From contig OX457071.1 in assembly GCA_949752795.1 (NCBI GenBank), positions 30,054,800-30,118,799 on the forward strand: a DNA stretch of 64,000 nucleotides, given 5' to 3'. The stretch is from Hyperoodon ampullatus. Its lineage: Eukaryota; Chordata; Mammalia; Artiodactyla; Ziphiidae. Shown here one piece after another: positions 44,984 to 58,551 of the stretch. The translations under genes were made by a program, and so were the position numbers. Under the pieces are notes generated by a model, which saw nothing but the letters and a program-made list of their open reading frames with translations, was not told the origin of the DNA and made no database searches. How positions within the stretch are numbered: position 1 is the stretch's first letter; every line of letters begins with the position of its first letter.

Positions 44984-46557
44984 AAATAGAATAGGTACTC
45001 ATTTTTGAAATGCTACAAACAAAAGGTTTTTCCTGCCTTGGATACTTTCAAAGTGTACTTACCAGCTCCTGCTCCATTGGAGTAGCCTACAATTTCAACC
45101 TGAGTTGAGTAGACTGTCAAGAGAAGTACACTCGAAGAGTTCTTCATGATCTCCTCCAAATCCCAGCCCTTGATGACTTTTATTTCCTGGTATAATTATG
45201 GAAACACAATCTTCAATGAGATTTCTTTTTTATCTGCTGTAAACTCTGGAAAGAATGAAGAGCTTTCTAATGTTTTCCCATAAAACCACTTTTTTTCTCA
45301 TAGTTATTCAACTAATCTAATGTTCTAATTCAGCCCTATGAGCCTAGCACGATACCAATATTTTTTACAGTTGTGATATTCAAGGGTTTTTAGTATCATT
45401 GGGGCTTCAATATATAGATATTAAAATATTACAAGAGAATACAGTGAAGAAAACAAAATAAAGATATGCATTAAGACAAGGAAGTTGATCATTCTGTGTT
45501 GGAAATCCACTTCATTGGAGCCACTAAGTTTGTGGATCAAACTAAAAACATCAAACATAATCAATAAACATCTGCTGACATGACATGCAAATTTACAGGA
45601 AAGCTAAGACTAAAAACTGTAAACAATGTTCTTATTGAGGCAAGTTCTTCCTAGGACTTGTTTTTAGTCACTATTATTCTGGCAAGGAAGGGGGAATGTT
45701 AAAAGGAAGGTGAGCTTCTCTAGTAATTGTAGATTACAATCATTTCTTTTCTCATGGACGTGAGTTTGTTTTACTTTCTAATTTTACTGCTATTTCATAT
45801 GTCACATCCTCTGCCAGCCAAGAGAAAGATGAAAATCTGGCAAGTCCACTGAACTCTCAGATGTTAGTATGGAACCTATGAATATTATATATAAAGTGAA
45901 AAAGTAGAAAATCAACTTTCAATTAAAAATAAATCTTTATCCAAAATATTTGGAACTTTCTGCCTTTCAAGGAGCACAGAAAAAAGTTTTGTGTCCCCAA
46001 GCCTGGGTATAAAATTCAGATCGGTCTTTCCTTATTTCTGAATCAATATTGAAACAAAATATTTCAACTTGGGCCAAGCATTATATGAGTTTCCATGAGA
46101 GACATTTTAAAAGTAAGAACAACATGTTGTATTTAACCTCATGAGCTTATAATTTTCTTTGGTGAAACAAAGCAAACATATAAAATAAGATGAACATAGC
46201 TCTGTGTTTAATCCCTGATACATTGGTTTTTATATATATACTCTAATTGAGAAAGGAGATAAGTATGGCTGGATGAATAAAGAGAGAAGACTTCATGAAA
46301 CTAAGAGAAATGAATTCAGTGGCTTCCAATGACTATTAAAATGAAAATACAGATAATATACAGGTTCCTAAAAGTACAAAGAGCAATTGGACTTGACACT
46401 TAGGTAACTGGGATCTATTTCAGTGTCCTAAAAGGGAAAGTGAAGGAACCAATTTGTATTCATTTACTTATATCATCTTGAAATTTAAAAAATATTAAGT
46501 GAAAAAACTGCATATATGTATATATGAAGTTCTTAGCATAAAACAAAGTGAATAAAC
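44984..46557. other. Unassigned, repeat-poor
   Basis: No recognised repeat or gene; no frame above 60 codons. Confidence 0.45.
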
Positions 46558-46690
46558 CTTGGCTATTATTACTATCTCTTAGTATAATTTCTTCAATTTA
46601 TGGATAAGATCTCCAGGTCCCTGAATGGTGTAGTGATTTGTTCCATGTCATACAAGAGAGTTACTTATAGGGCAGACCTCTTACTACTAG
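46558..46690 (-). mobile_element. MIR SINE fragment, antisense
   Basis: 'ctattattactatctcttag', 'ttcaatttatggataagatc' and 'gtagtgatttgttccatgtc' followed by 'atacaagagagtta' follow the complement order of the MIR consensus (tail, 'ttttacagatgag', 'gtgacttgcccaaggtcaca'). Confidence 0.5.
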
Positions 46691-46924
46691 ATCATGATTA
46701 AGAGAGATAAGCCTAGGCTGTTCTGAATGGCCTTCCTGGAGTTCTACAATATGGTAGCTTAGACTTGATGGACTGTGTTAGTGGTCTTGCATACTAACAA
46801 TAGATGTAGAATTTAAATGGAGAAGGGAAAGACAGCAATCTGGCTTCTACTCAGGCCAAATTCTAACCCCCAAATCCCTTTTGCCCAAGTAGATATTAAC
46901 ATGTTTCTATTTAAGGTATAAAGC

Positions 46925-47092
46925 AGCTCTACCATTTAGAGACTGAGAGACCTCTAATTTACTGAACTTCTCTGTCTCAATTTCCTCACCTTTAAAAGAG
47001 AACATACCTATAGATGAAAGGATTAAATTATTTAATAGCTGAAAAGAGATTGAGAGAGAGTCTGGCATAGAGTAAACACTCCATAAATGATA
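46925..47092 (+). mobile_element. MIR SINE fragment
   Basis: 'actgaacttctctgtctcaa' and 'tttcctcacctttaaaagag' are followed by 'agtctggcatagagtaaaca' and 'ctccataaatgatagtgata', the MIR core and 3' order. Confidence 0.6.
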
Positions 47093-49309
47093 GTGATAAT
47101 AATTATTTACCAGACTTTGCTCATTAAATTGCTTTAATTATTTTGAATCATACTTAAATCAGCATCCCAGCTTTTAGGGACTTAGAATGCTATTGAAGGG
47201 AATTTAGTTGAACAAGGTAGATAAGCTATATTGTTTTTCTGTGCTCCATCCTGAAACCCCACTATTATGAAATTAAGGAAGTAAAGTAGAAAGTATTAAA
47301 AGGCATACAAAAATTTTAAGTAGAAAGAGTGATAAAAGGGAAGGATATGAAAACAGACAAGAAATTTTAACACAATTTTGAAAATCAAACAGCAGATAAT
47401 TGAAGTGTAATTATTAGAGCAGCAACATTGAAGCATATCTTCCTACAGTGAGAGCCAATTTTCATCACAGAATCCTAGAAAGGATCAAAAATTGGAAGCA
47501 CCAGTTAACTCTGAAAATGGGGATAAGGGGTTATGTGTAAAACAGGATGGCTGCTTGAAAGTTTACCTAAGGAACGATTAAAATCCTTTCCTTGGTCCCA
47601 TGCTTCTGGGCAGCCCTCAACACTCCTGCTGCCTCAGAAAACTTGAGGAACTAACCCCCTGCGGAAGGGCTCTAGGCACATACAGCAGAGTCTAAAAATA
47701 GGACATCATGAAACTTGTCGCTTTCATCAACTGACTGACCAAGTTTACTTTCTACGCATGAATTTGAGTGGAGGTTAATCCAGCATCATCCAATGCTCAG
47801 AATTAAAGCTTCTATAAATATATCTTGTTTTTGAATAACACTCAATTCAAGGTTATGGTCAATGAAAGTCTTCCAAAATTTTTTCACCTTCTTTATCTTC
47901 TTTGACTCCAGTTAGTATTTTACATAGTAATTATTGTAGTAGTTGGTGACTAAATAGGACACCTCATAGAAACGTGGAACAATCCTTGAGTAGAGAAAAT
48001 TCATGTCTGCTTCTCATCTGATACCTAGATGTCTACAGACTAAACGAGTTTGCTCTGCAGTTGTGGTGGGAATACAAATGACGCTTTCGGTGTTACTTCT
48101 CTGAGCAAGTCTCAGGCAGCACTAGAAACATCTGTGTTCTCTAGAAGACAGAGGAAGCTAGCAGAGAGGGGACTAGCAAATCTGGTAGTGATCTGGGGGT
48201 TAGGAAACGGAGGACAGGCATCCCATGGGGAATGGAAGTCTCATCAGGTCCTAAATGGACAGATGTATGAACCCCACTTGAGATTCATGAAAATCAGATA
48301 GAAAGAGATACAACTCAGCCCACTCTGACCCAAGATTAGATGTTCTCTCCTCACCGATCATGTGGCACCTTGTATGCCTTCAAGGACTAAGATGTCTCTG
48401 AGCAGTGAAGCACAAGCATTAACTGAACTTTAAACCTGACATGACTGAAAAAACCTGGAATTTATTCACCAAAGTAAGGTTTCTACCTCTTGGGGAAAAA
48501 AACAGGAGTTTGGAAAAGTAAATAAAGTTACATTTTTGGCCAAGTTGTGTGTTTTTTGTCCGGAACATTCATACCCACTGGCCTTGTAACTCTTACTCCA
48601 CTCACCTCCTACTGGAACACAACCCACCAAAGTTGCATTGTATGTCATTTTCCCTCTCACTGTATTTTCTCTTTGATGATATACTTTTTCACATGATATT
48701 AACTCCACCTTTGTGAAGAGGAATCCAAACCCTCTTCATGTTTAGCCTCCATCTTTCCCCTAAATTCCAGTCCAATTTCCAAGCAGTTTCTGTAATCACT
48801 TCAAACTCTCTCAAGACGCCAAGTTGCTTTTCCTGTCTTGGTCCTTTATGCTGGGCCTACATAGTCCTCCTGGCCAGCCAAGACTCAATTACAGCATTTT
48901 CTCTAGAACCTCTTCCCCTGTGCTCTTGGCTCACATATGCTTGCTCTCTCTCTCCAGGACCTAGATTTCTGACTTCATACTCTGGATTTGGCATCTTCTT
49001 CTGGCACTTTGACACCCAGCACTTTCGTTTTGTACCCTGACTTCCTGCCTAATTGCCCGGTTCACTGGCTCCCTCAGATGTGTACTATACCATGACCACA
49101 AGTACCGTCTTCGCTGTCCATTCCAATCCCAAGTATCAGCCTGGAGGTGGCACATTCTTCCGTTCAGAGCCCCATGTGTGCCATCCTCCAGGTTCCCCAT
49201 CTTGGAATTCTCTTCAGAAACTTTCTCCTCGGAAACATCTGGGTATCCTCCCTCTCTCTCACTTAATGCCTGCTTGGTGTCTTAAAAGCTCATAATTTGG
49301 TTTTCTAAG
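47093..49309. other. Mostly unassigned sequence, about 2.2 kb
   Basis: No young repeats. The C/T-rich part from about 48730 may be an upstream continuation of the L2 that follows. The 100-codon plus frame at 48738-49040 and the 79-83 codon frames nearby are serine/leucine-rich compositional frames without motif. Confidence 0.4.
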
Positions 49310-50000
49310 TGTATTTAAAATTGGTTTCCTCCTTTGAATTCTCATTGCCATCACCTTAGTGTTCACCCCTTAGATAACTGAAACGGCATCCTACCTGATT
49401 GCACTACTTATAAGTCTCCACCCCTCAAAGACAAGATGCATTGCTGTATGAAGAATCCTCTTAAAACTTTCCTATTTATTCTCAATCTTATTCTCTAAAA
49501 GACTTATGTGGAAAATAAAAACGAACACTATTCCTTTCCAACAGTCTTCAATGGCTCCCCATTGTCCACAAACAAAATCCAGACACCACTCTGTTTTTAT
49601 AACCCCACCCTTACAATATCTCCATGAGTCTAATTTTCCAGGCCTACTGTACCCCTTGCCATGTACAATCAAACATGTACTCCTCTGTTTCATTTTACTC
49701 TCCTTTTCCATGTTCCAAGAAGCCTGTTCCTCCCATCTCTGCCTGTTGAAAACTTAGCCTTTCTTGATCTCGTAATTGTAATTAAATTGTTACCTGAATT
49801 GTTTTTCCCATCCGCCCTGAACTTTCTGTATACTTCTACCCAGCATGGATTATACTTCAGCTGTTAGAGGACTTATTTGTGTGTGTCTCCATTGCTAGAT
49901 TATTATTTCCTTTAATGATAACTCCCATGTTTTCCCCATGACATTTAAGACGGTGCCTAGCACATAATGGGTGCTCGATAGATGTACGTTGAATTCAATA
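49310..50000 (+). mobile_element. L2 LINE fragment, sense
   Basis: 'tcaatggctccccattgtcc' then 'acaaacaaaatccagacacc' match the L2 text around 'tggctccccattgcctacaggataaagtcc'. The 3' end has 'ggtgcctagcacataatggg' and 'tgctcgatagatgtacgttg', as in L2. Long C-rich and T-rich tracts between are diverged. Confidence 0.55.
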
Positions 50001-51464
50001 TACTAGAATTGCAGAAAAAATACCGGTAGAAAACACTATCCTTGTTTAAATCTAACTGCTCACCCTCTCTAATTTTCCCTACTCCATTCTGTTTCTACAA
50101 CTGCATTGAGCTAGAGAAAAAGGTGCACACATGTTTGGGTTTCTTGCCTTTGAGGCATACCCCAGAATCGTATCCTAAAATTATCAGCCAATCAAAACAA
50201 GTAGGTACCACTAACATAGAAGCAAAGGAAGTGGCATCTGATCTCCAAAGGTACCATATAGTAGCACTTACAGAGAGAAAATATTCACTTTGTCTAATTA
50301 TTTACTCATAAAGAAGGAGCTTACTCAGAGCCATTATGTTTAGGGTGACTCCATTTTACTCTGACATTCATTCCAAAGAGACCTCAAGAGAATTTGTGGA
50401 CTGGAAATGTTCCATGCTCCACATGTTACCATGACTTTAGTTTAAACCTGACAAAAATTGTTCGTTTATCAGGGTTGATTTTTGTCCAGAAACTTTAAAG
50501 TGGCAGGAAAATATTTAAAATGAATTCTTTGTTTTCTAGTGTTTTGATGTAGAAGTTGAGAAATCCCACATTTATTTTTGTTTAATGGATTGGAATATAC
50601 ATAACTTTCAGAACTCAGAATATGTATTCAGTAAGAAGGGTTTAAATAGAAATGAGTAATTTCTAGAACTAAAAAAAATAGATTAGTACTTTTTAAAGTT
50701 TCATCCTGGAAGTATGGTTACTTTAACCATTTATTAAATATTTGCACTGCATTTATTAGGCAGCTCCTCTGTTACGTGAGCATTAAAATGTGGCTACAGT
50801 TCGTTCAGACTTCACCCACCTTTAAATAAGTGCCACAAGGCACATAATGTGCTTGACACATTTTTTTCTATATTATGAAGGAAGATGTTATTGAATTGGC
50901 TCTTCTGTATTTCTCACATTCTGACGATAGAATAAAGTACAATAAATCAGAGAATAATGGAAAGGGTATTCACGAATAAATCCTAGAGAGTTCGTTCAAA
51001 CTAAAGATGGAATGTAGAAGTCAAAGTGGCTTTTTATTATCAGAGGGTTTTTTTTTTTTTTGACACTTCCTTCACTCAAGCCTTTCTGAATGAATCAGGA
51101 GAGCCCGCTTCCAGTAGTCAATTTGCTGTGACCTCTCTCTCTGTAGCCTCATCTCAAGTAAAATTATGAGTTGCCTCAGCTCTGCACAGGGTTAGTATAC
51201 TAACCATATGTACCATGAAATCCAGCAAAGATTCAATTAGTGCTGATGAGGTGAGACCCCAAAGTTCCCGCTGTTCTCTGTGTAGGTAAAGGATTAGAAA
51301 AAGAAATGAAAAGCTTTGGGTGCAGCTGAGGAAATGGAGGTTCAGACTTCCTAAGTCCAAATAATGGTTATGGAAACCTCTTGCACGATTGTCTGTATTC
51401 TCTTTGGGTTTAATTCCACTAAAAACAAAACAAAATCTACAACTCTTAAATGCTATGTGTGAAG
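50001..51464. other. Unassigned sequence
   Basis: No recognised repeat; an A-run (50670-50680) and a T-run (51048-51061) are present. The 89-codon frame at 50042-50311 lacks motifs. Confidence 0.45.
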
Positions 51465-51775
51465 CAGTCTTCCTGGAAATATACTCTACAATGGGAATAG
51501 AATGATGGACAAGTCAAAATCCCTGCCAGAAACTTAATTCTAATGAAGGAGATAAATATGAATAGAGGTGACTGTAAAAGTTGGCAGTACAATGTATGCT
51601 CTGAGTGGTGTGAAAATGCTTTAGGAGGTGAGAATGGTATTTTCATGGTTTTTAGGAGGTTAAGATTGGGAGGTTTTACTGAGGAGTTGGTGTTTAAACT
51701 GGATTGTAAATAATTGGTAAGATTTCAAGCAGTGGAGGGAGGCATTGGGATTGGAAGTTTTGAAGCAGTTTCCAA
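51465..51775 (-). mobile_element. L2 LINE fragment, antisense
   Basis: 'aaaatccctgccagaaactt', 'aattctaatgaaggagataa', 'ttttactgaggagttggtgt' and 'aagcagtggagggaggcatt' follow the complement of L2 3' sequence ('ccctgccctcatggagcttacattctag...'). Confidence 0.6.
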
Positions 51776-52999
51776 ACAAAGGAGACATAGTGGAAGAAAA
51801 CAAAAACAAAACAGAGGGGTTTTAAACTGTTCTCTCTCTTCAAGTAAGAAAGAAAGGATAAATGAATTCTGTAAATCATTGCTATCTGTTTTACAGGAGG
51901 AATTGAACTTGTTATCCTGAAACTATACAAGACACTATTCTTCTAATATGAACATAAAGTATATGTTGATATGCCCCCATGCATTATGTGAAAATTCAGA
52001 CTGAATTGTTAGTTGTCAAGTCATAAAGTAGGGAAGGTATTTTTCTCTTTTCAAGCCTAAATATTAACATTTTAAACAAGAGGCACTGGATGGATAAGAC
52101 ATTCGGTACAAATAAGAAACCCAGTCGTGTCCACAGATTCCCAGAAAGCTTAAGTCCTCTTTGCTTCTAGTGGAATCGTCCAGGATGGATGCGGAGCACA
52201 AAAGGATGTTGCAGTCACTGAACATCTGGACTGAGAAACTTTTGATAAGAGGCAAGTAAGCCAAAACACGTGTACTTTCCAGCTGTGAGCATTTGAAGGG
52301 GTCTCTTACATTTCTGATTTGTATGGAAGATAAACATTTCCTTAATGTAAGCTCATGCATTCATGACTATATGTTGGTACTATAAGTTCTTCCAGTTATG
52401 TAGCAGCATCTTTTCTATATTTGGAAAATGTAAAAAGCTTATGAAAAATTCAGGTTTTGGACACTATTTGCATTCATTTTAGATTTCTCAGAATATAATT
52501 ATGCCAAACCTATATACAGCCACAAATATGACCAAGCCTTACAATTTCCGTGTCTGCCAAATCCTTTAGACTACTTCATTTGAAGGAATTTGTATAGTTA
52601 AAGTTTTCAGAAAAGTCAAAAATTACATGGATAGTGGAGTGAAACAGCAAAATGCATGAATAGTATTACTATTTCTTTAAAAAATGAAGAAAGATGCTAA
52701 CATCGATCATTGGGATATTTCTACAAATGTCTGAACCCCTCGTGAGTAAATCAACATTGAAATGATACAGAAATATGCAGACCTGGCTTCGTACAGACAT
52801 GCCTGAGCAAAACTTCTAAATAACACTCAATAGAAGCTCCTCTGTATGGTGATTCTTTAAACGATAGTATGGTACAGGCACCTCTCAAAAAAGGGGAGGG
52901 GGGCATTAGGAGGACTAGGAATTAGACAACCAGACATTTTGCCAGGTAGTTGGACAAGGTTCTAAAACCCTCCCAGGATTGGTTTACTCTGGTGCAGAT
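51776..52999. other. Unassigned sequence
   Basis: No repeat family or exon recognised. The 98-codon minus frame at 52064-52360 has no domain I know. Confidence 0.45.
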
Positions 53000-53085
53000 T
53001 TCAACAAGAATAAAATGAAGTAAAAGACACTAATTTCATGCTTGGTATACAGTAGGAATTCATTAAATGTTAGTTTCTTTCTTCG
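53000..53085 (+). mobile_element. Possible MIR 3' fragment
   Basis: 'atgcttggtatacagtagga' and 'attcattaaatgttagtttc' resemble the MIR or L2 ending 'tgcctggcacatagtaggcgctcaataaatg'. Confidence 0.42.
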
Positions 53086-53888
53086 GTGATACAGCAACAA
53101 AGAGAGAGGGTTGAATTGGTACTAAAAGAGCATTTGTCTCTGTTTTTAGGACAGTGTACAGGGAATTAGCCAGGCACACAATTACAGCTCATTAACAATG
53201 ACAGTTGCTTCCAAGCCAAGTTCCTTTTTAAAACCTCAACACAAATCTTTAGCATATGGTTGAAGCAACCTTAAAGATTTAAGTGTAAACATCTCTTGTT
53301 TGTCATGAGTCTACCTAATTGCTAACTTGATTACTTACTTTTTGAAAGAATAGGAGATACATTAATCTTTCACACCTAAAGTACTGTTTCTCCTCTCCCA
53401 AGGAAACCTGAAGTGTTTCTATCACTTTTGGCAGGACATAAGCAGCCCACCATGATTGGAATTATCCTTCCTTTTTACTTCAGATCTTTGAATTATAAAT
53501 GGCTTAAAAAATTGGAACTGTATCTGGAGAACAAAAATTCTGGATAGTTTTTTTTTTTTATTAACATAGATCTCCAACATCTGTTATATCTTATTAAAAT
53601 GCATCAGTCTAAACACAGCTGTTATTCCATTGGAAAGTGGGAATAAGGGATGGACGAAGTAAGAACGAAATTTTTTTTTCTTTGTGGAAATAGGAAAAAA
53701 TATGATCTTTAACTGTTGTTTAACTTGAGTATCCTAGGATTTTCTTGGACTTCCTGAAACTGTAGCATAGCAGACAGATAGATGTAATAAGTATAAACTC
53801 AAAACACTCTTTAGAAGAAATACATTTCAGGCACCTTGTAAACCAGGGAAAATTGTACTAAAGTCTGTTTCTGCTTCTGAACAAAATG
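53086..53888. other. Unassigned sequence
   Basis: No feature seen apart from T-runs near 53549 and 53672. Confidence 0.45.
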
Positions 53889-53894
53889 TTTGTC

Positions 53895-54300
53895 TTTTTT
53901 TTTTTAACATCTTTATTGGAGTATAATTGCTTTACAATGGTGTGTTAGTTTCTGCTGTATAACAAAGTGAATCAGCTATACATATACATATATCTCCATG
54001 ACTCCTCCCTCTTGCATCTCCCTCCCACCCTCCCTATCCCACCCCTCTAGGTGGTCACAAAGCACCGAGCTGATCTCCCTGTGCTATGCGGCTGCTTCCC
54101 ACTAGCTATCTATTTTATATTTGGTAGTGTATTCTACATGCCACTTTCTCACTTCGTCCCAGCTTACCCTTCCCCCTCCCCGTGTCCTCAAGTCCATTCT
54201 CTACGTCTGCATCTTTATTCCTGTCCTGCCCCTAGGTTCTTCAGAACCTTTTTTTTTTTTTTTAGATTCCATATATATGTGTTAGCATACGGTATTTGTT
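53895..54300 (-). mobile_element. 5'-truncated L1 3'UTR, antisense
   Basis: T-run, then 'taacatctttattggagtat', through 'cactagctatctattttata' and the C-rich 'cccttccccctccccgtgtc', to 'ttccatatatatgtgttagc'. Close to the 3' end of the L1 at 29097, but it lacks the TA microsatellite and has a T-run instead. Flanking 'tttgtcttt' words (53889 and 54301) may be its target duplication. The 108-codon plus frame at 54051-54377 is a shadow. Confidence 0.87.
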
Positions 54301-54310
54301 TTTGTCTTTC

Positions 54311-56242
54311 TGTATGTCTTTCTATAGTAATTTACAGTTTGTCTTTCTGGCTAAGAGCAGGGAAATTGGTCATATAGCACACCATTTCTTTAAAAGCTGG
54401 AATGCACGTGCACACAAAGTTACATGGTAATCAATGGCTACAGGTGATGAGATGGCCAATGATATTACTGGACATAAGCGGGAAGCTATTTGTAGCCCCT
54501 ATATCAGTGCTTATTATGCTTTCCTGTCCTGTTTCTCCCACTCAGCAGCGTGCACCAATCTATGTTAGAGACTCAAGCACATTTTAAGAAACAAAAAATT
54601 CAAATTTTATCTCCTTCCAAAACATGACCCTTGGAAATTACCAGATGTGCCATCTCCTTCCCTCGGTTTATTTTTAGAAAGGCAAGGGCAAGGTAGCATC
54701 TTGTTTTGTCCCTTAGATTAAAGCACAGTAAATGGAAGAGAAGCCAGTGCTGTTCATCTTCATATTCCCCAATGATTCAGCGTTAAGATATCTGTGAACT
54801 GCAGCACTGAAATCAAAGCACATTTATCATGTTTTTATTTGAAACCTTAATGTGGAATAAAAGGAGGATGAGATGGTTTATAATATATTTAGGAAACATT
54901 TCAAAAAGTGAATAAAATCTTGCTCCAGGGAAGAATCTATTATAGACAATTTAGGATCCACTGCCGTTGGAGATGAACTTGAAACCATACAAATGATGAT
55001 ATAGCACTAAATTTCAGAGACTTGAATGATCTTGAGAGTAGGTGAAAAACAGTACTATGACATAAATAGTTTAGTCACTGTGTCAAGCTTTTCTATTTCT
55101 TTTGCTTTCGTCGCAAACTTGTTTACTCTATGTGAATGCTAACACATATGAGATCCTTGGACACAAAATGGTCACAAATTTTTATGATTCAAGCACTCCC
55201 GTTCACATTTCTGAGTAAAGAAAACCATTCTGACAGGCTGAAAAGGCAGAGTAAGTAGGGAAAATGGGTTGGAGCAAAGCTGTAACACTAAAGGCACCTG
55301 TAACGCTAAAGCCTCTTCTTTACTTGATAACATATTCTCTAACACCCTTGTGCACACCTGCCATTACATTCATACTTCCCTGTCTCACTAGGATCATTAG
55401 CGGATTCTCTGAGCAATCAGACAAGCAATTACTGTACTGCCGTCTCAACACTAGCTGGTCATCGTGGACTCAACAGCCAATGTACTTAAGTCAAATAGCA
55501 CCATTTCCAGGAAAAGGCTTCTGTGCTTGCAGAGAGGGAGAGTATGTCAAAGAAACTGGGTTCAGAAACTTAGCAAGTGAGCGCCATTGTTTATTTCCAT
55601 TGAAGACTTGGCTCTGGTGAATATTTAGGAATACAATATTAATGCTGCTGCTTCAAAGGATCCTCAGGGAAATCTGATAAATATGTGATTAAATTTGCCT
55701 CCAATATAATTACATAGAGTCAAACTTGTTTAACTTTTTCTACGCTTGGTTATCTTGGCCCAGCCAAAAAGATGTTAAATGGCAGCCTAGCTTCTAATGT
55801 ATTTATACCACTGGTGGTTTATGAAGTTCAAATTTTAGAATGCAAATGAAAAGAGAGTGAAGCTAATTTTCAAAAGAGTTAATTCAACTTTTAGATTTTT
55901 AGTTTTAAATGAAGGCTATGAACTCTTCAGTTTACAGTGCTTTTTACTACTGCTCTTTTAAAGAATGTAAATTTTTGGAAGATAGTAGATGTGTGTAGAA
56001 GTGTTGTCTGTACCTCTAGACATTAGAAAATAGAGCTAAGGAAAATTTAAAATATTGGAGAGACTCTACCTGACTCACACTGCCAATATTAGACAAGGAA
56101 TTTTTCTTGAGAATTTACCACAGGAAAAGGGTCTTCACACTTGGATTGCCTTCTCCAACTCTTTTATCAGTTATATCTCTTGAGTATGCCCTTAAAGAAC
56201 TTATCATTTAACACCAAGTACATTACATAAAAAAGAACACAA
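54311..56242. other. Unassigned, about 1.9 kb
   Basis: No young repeat. The 118-codon plus frame (55264-55620) is the longest non-repeat frame here, but it has no start context, splice evidence or known domain; I do not call it a gene. Confidence 0.4.
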
Positions 56243-56373
56243 GGGACTTCCCTGGCAGTCTAGTGGTTAAGACTCTGCACTCCCACTCCGGGAGGTGCAA
56301 GTTCGATCCCTGGTCCGGGAAGTAAGATCCCACATGCCGTGCGGTGCGGCCAAAAAAAAAAAAAAAGCCAAAA
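56243..56373 (+). mobile_element. CHR-type SINE, short variant, about 130 bp
   Basis: Starts 'gggacttccctggcagtcta' with a B box at 'agttcgatccctgg' and ends 'ccgtgcggtgcggccaaaaa'. It consists of a tRNA-like head plus A-tail without the long body, a variant distinct from both forms above and similar to the tRNA-Glu-type SINEs shared across cetartiodactyls. Target duplication unclear. Confidence 0.82.
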
Positions 56374-57844
56374 CATAACAAAACAAAACAAAAATAATGT
56401 TCCTAAAAATACAGACTTAATGCATTAAGTTACTCTACATGCAAAGAACACAATTGCTATCTATACTCCTAAGTTTTGCTGAGCTGATAGTTTTCTCTGT
56501 GTAAATGAAACAGGATATTAAAATGGGAATTATCCTTTGTCTTAATTTTGGATAAAGCCCTAAAATTAAGACAAACGGTGTTCAGTGCTCACACATTTTT
56601 AGTAGTGGTGCCAAAACATCTATGCACAATTTGCTAAGAGGTGATACCAAATCTGGTCCAGTATACCATACACTGTCACCACCTCCAGGATATATAGAAG
56701 GGGATGTGACCGATGAGAGTGTATTGTTAAGGAGGGTTTCTTTAGAGAGTCTATTTTCAGAGTACTGTGTTATCTCTCTCATCTGAGCACTGGGAGATAG
56801 TGACAGCTGTCTCTAAGTATAGCTGCCTGGAGGATCTGTAGCTGCAGAGCTAAGAGACAGTGCTAGGAATAGCCTACACCTCCCAGAGCGTAGCTTAGAG
56901 GAGGCTTATATTTCCTGTGGGCCAGATATGAATTCAGTAGAAGGGTGGAGAACTGGGTCATTTCAGAGGGGCCTTGCCCATGAGGACTGCTTGAAGGAAT
57001 GATGTGACCCTTACAGAGATGAACTAAAGGAGTCAAGGACAGTGCAGACAGTTGTAGGCAGCCAACACAGGAAACATCCATCTATCATGGAGCCACAAGT
57101 GGGAGATTCCCACTGGGGATTACTGAGGTGTCCTCAGATTGCTCTGCACCAAAGGGCCATTGAGCACCCAAAACTCCTACAGGGCATGAGTAACAGGTTA
57201 CAACTGTAAATTCCAGATTTTTCTGAACCTTACTTCTCCTCCATCTTCACCAAGAGACCGCACAGTGAGAAGAGCTAGGAGGGGAAATCATGAAGAGGCA
57301 CACCACAAAACCCTTCCCCACTGTAGTTTTCCCAATCTGAGCTAGGTTTAGATTGGGGGAGGACAGGAGCTTCAATCTGGATGAGAATAATTGCGTTGTT
57401 AGATTGGACTGAACATAGATGAACTAACAAAACCTTAAAGTACCAGGAAAAACTGTGAGACTGGCCTGGGAGTTCATTCATGGGCAGGCAAGAAACAGTC
57501 TACAAAGCAGGGTGAAAAAGACAACTCTTTGAATCCAGGTTATACAACCTGTTATACAAATTTTGAGGCACAGCCATGGAGAGCTGAGTTACTTTGGATA
57601 CCAGGGAGGGAGGAATTTGAAGTTTATGAAGGGAAACTTGAAAGAGGGAGAGAGAAAGCAAGGGAAATCTGCACATTACAGGGGGAAAAGGTCAGAAAGC
57701 AAAACCATTATTGGCAGGGCTGCTAAGAAGGACCTTGATAGAACAGAAATGTCTAATAAGAATTTCTGTATTATTTTCTGTGAGGCATATGGTATATTTT
57801 TTCCTCTATTAGTTACCATTTCTTTTACAGCAAACTTTCTTTTT
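56374..57844. other. Unassigned, possibly old repeat
   Basis: The part 56590-57230 is GC-richer. The 'cccactggggattactgagg' segment near 57108 has a relative near 22399. Frames of 65-95 codons lack motifs. Confidence 0.4.
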
Positions 57845-58175
57845 TTCTAATTTTTAAATTTTTTATACAATTTTAAAGGCTACTTTCCATTTACAGTTAT
57901 TACAAAACATTGGCTGTATTCCCCGTGTTGTACAATACATCCTTGAGCCCATCTAATACCCAGTAGTTTGTAAACCCAACTCCCCCACCACTATATTGCT
58001 CCTTCCTCCTGACTGGTGACCACTAGTTTGTTCTCTACATCTGTGAGTCTTCTTCTTTTTTGTTATATGCATTAGTTTGTTGTATTTTTTAGATGCCACA
58101 TATAAGTGAAATCATTCAGTATTTGCCTTTCTCTGTCTGACTTATTTCACTTAGCATGATGTGAAGTGTATGATA
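57845..58175 (-). mobile_element. L1 3'UTR fragment, antisense
   Basis: 'ttacaaaacattggctgtat', 'cgtgttgtacaatacatcct' and 'catataagtgaaatcattca' then 'tgtctgacttatttcactta' are the complement of an L1MA/L1M 3' end. Confidence 0.75.
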
Positions 58176-58467
58176 TTAACCTCTCCCTTCTGCTACAAAA
58201 TCTCCCATAGTTGTTTGTGAATAGGATATTTTAGCAGAACTTGAAGATATGAAATATCTTACTAGTGGGTCACTGTGGGGACCAGAAGAAGGTAAGCCAC
58301 CAATATTAAGATGGACTCACCAAAGAACATATCCCAAAGAAAGTGGTGTTTAAGTAGATTCCCTAGCAAAGAGGAAGCTTCTCTTATACATTCCAAAATT
58401 TGTCTATCTCACCAGGTTTCATTTATTCTTGTATGTTCAATATTGTCTATCAATGTGCATTTAATTG

Positions 58468-58549
58468 TAATGATGATTATATGATAATGAGGGTGGTGGT
58501 GATGATGGTGGTTGTAGGGATAATGGTGATGATGAGGTTGGTGATGAAG
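58468..58549 (+). repeat. GATGGT-type simple repeat
   Basis: Irregular run of GATGAT, GGTGGT and GATGGT units ('ggtggtggtgatgatggtgg'). Confidence 0.85.
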
Positions 58550-58551
58550 TC

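Noticed and set aside
55264..55620. 118-codon plus frame in non-repeat DNA
   Set aside because: No recognisable domain, no good start context and no neighbouring exon-like frames.
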